From positions 3,472,001 through 3,536,000 of the forward strand of contig NZ_CP038159.1 in assembly GCF_004526235.1 (NCBI RefSeq): a stretch of DNA of 64,000 bases. The letters are read 5' to 3'. Source of the stretch: Sphingobacterium sp. CZ-2. GTDB lineage: Bacteria; Bacteroidota; Bacteroidia; Sphingobacteriales; Sphingobacteriaceae. This document shows, one piece after another, positions 63,558 through 64,000 of this stretch (positions are counted from its first letter, which is position 1; each line of letters begins with the position of its first letter). The notes under the pieces are model-generated. The model worked only from the letters and a program-made list of their open reading frames with translations. It did no database searches and was not told the DNA's origin. A program made the position numbers and the translations under genes.

Positions 63558-64000
63558 ATGGAGAATCTGCTTAACCAGCAATTCAAGGGCGAGGGATTAC
63601 CGACAGAGACCTTTGACATCCGTGAACTGTTAGGTTATTGCACCAAGATCCTCGAAATAAAAGCGATGGCCAAAGGCCAGAGAATAATCCTAAAAGCAGA
63701 CCATATAATTTTCATCCCGGCCCAAAATGAACAACTGTGGAGGGTATTCAGCAATCTTATAACCAATGTCATAAAATTCGCTCCACATGGAGCACAAATG
63801 GAAGACACAGCTATCAAACAGGTATCGAAAGTCTTAGTGAGCGTAAGGATAGTGGGCCAGGAATCCCTTCACAAATATCAGGGACGATCTTTGATTTGTA
63901 CAACAAGTGTAACCCCTGTACTGACGGGGAGGAATCCTTCGGAATGGGCCTGGTTATCTGCAGATGGATAGTAGAGGCTCACGGAGGTAAGATATGGTAC
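63558..64000 (+). pseudogene. Sensor histidine kinase fragment, frameshifted and truncated
   Basis: The visible part encodes the HATPase of a histidine kinase: N box LWRVFSNLITNVIKFAPHGAQ, then the G1 region. At about 63846-63848 one base is missing: after VLVSV the original frame reads IVGQESLHK, while the frame one base over reads DSGPGIPSQISGTIFDLYNK and continues ESFGMGLVICRWIVEAHGGK to the window's edge. The 5' part with the HisKA domain is missing too, since stops lie just upstream of 63558. So this is a kinase remnant with a deletion and a one-base frameshift. It continues beyond the window. Confidence 0.8.

Overview
The window looks like a chromosomal segment of a Bacteroidota bacterium, most probably a Sphingobacterium-like member of the Sphingobacteriaceae. 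The evidence is type IX secretion/gliding genes (gldK, gldL, gldM, gldN), AT-rich spacers, no Shine-Dalgarno sequences, several matches to the Bacteroidota -7 promoter motif TAnnTTTG, a WG-repeat protein, a long-type GAPDH and the conserved run miaB / sigma-54 regulator / lptE / TPR protein / secG followed by groES-groEL. No tRNA, rRNA or CRISPR array was seen.

Layout. 1-340 is the 5' end of a LacI-type regulator carrying an in-frame stop. 700-6313 holds the T9SS core, split unusually into gldL-gldM (+) facing gldK-gldN (-), followed by an outer-membrane barrel gene. 6661-7543 is a scar joining a broken GNAT gene to the 3' part of a TlpA-type thioredoxin gene. 7625-9905 has small metabolic genes. 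10036-16933 (-) is the groESL unit and the miaB-to-secG operon, each closed by a clear hairpin terminator. 17078-23971 (-) is envelope and housekeeping: OmpA-like lipoprotein, rlmD, a TetR regulator, pheS, ssb and mutY. 24098-35880 mixes M23 and M1 peptidases, a WG-repeat protein, a sulfatase, hemW, small unknown genes, a TlpA-like protein and a tryptophanase.

36043-42873 has an HTH/GNAT pair and a compact carbohydrate cluster: GH92 mannosidase, DUF4965-family glutaminase-like protein and GH76 mannanase. A LacI-type palindrome lies just upstream of the GH76 gene. The enzymes carry export signals and would suit alpha-mannan breakdown, but no SusC/SusD pair is visible. 43104-44552 is GAPDH. It is followed by a dispersed palindromic repeat and an IS110-family insertion sequence whose non-coding end folds into two imperfect hairpins, as expected for a bridge RNA. 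45904-49214 holds envelope-sugar genes (waaA, a UDP-xylose-synthase-like gene, galE). 49288-58443 has DUF983, AraC, mfd, an M14 peptidase and a gamma-synthase/lyase. 58725-64000 is sparse: a sensor kinase, an AraC regulator, long stretches without genes, a small zinc-ribbon gene and a decayed kinase fragment with one frameshift.

The most distinctive items are the IS110 element with its candidate bridge RNA, the rearranged gld locus, the GNAT/TlpA junction, the LacI nonsense codon and the gene-poor right end. I did not find a clearly undescribed multi-gene system. All function calls rest on reading motifs and recalled families; no search was run.
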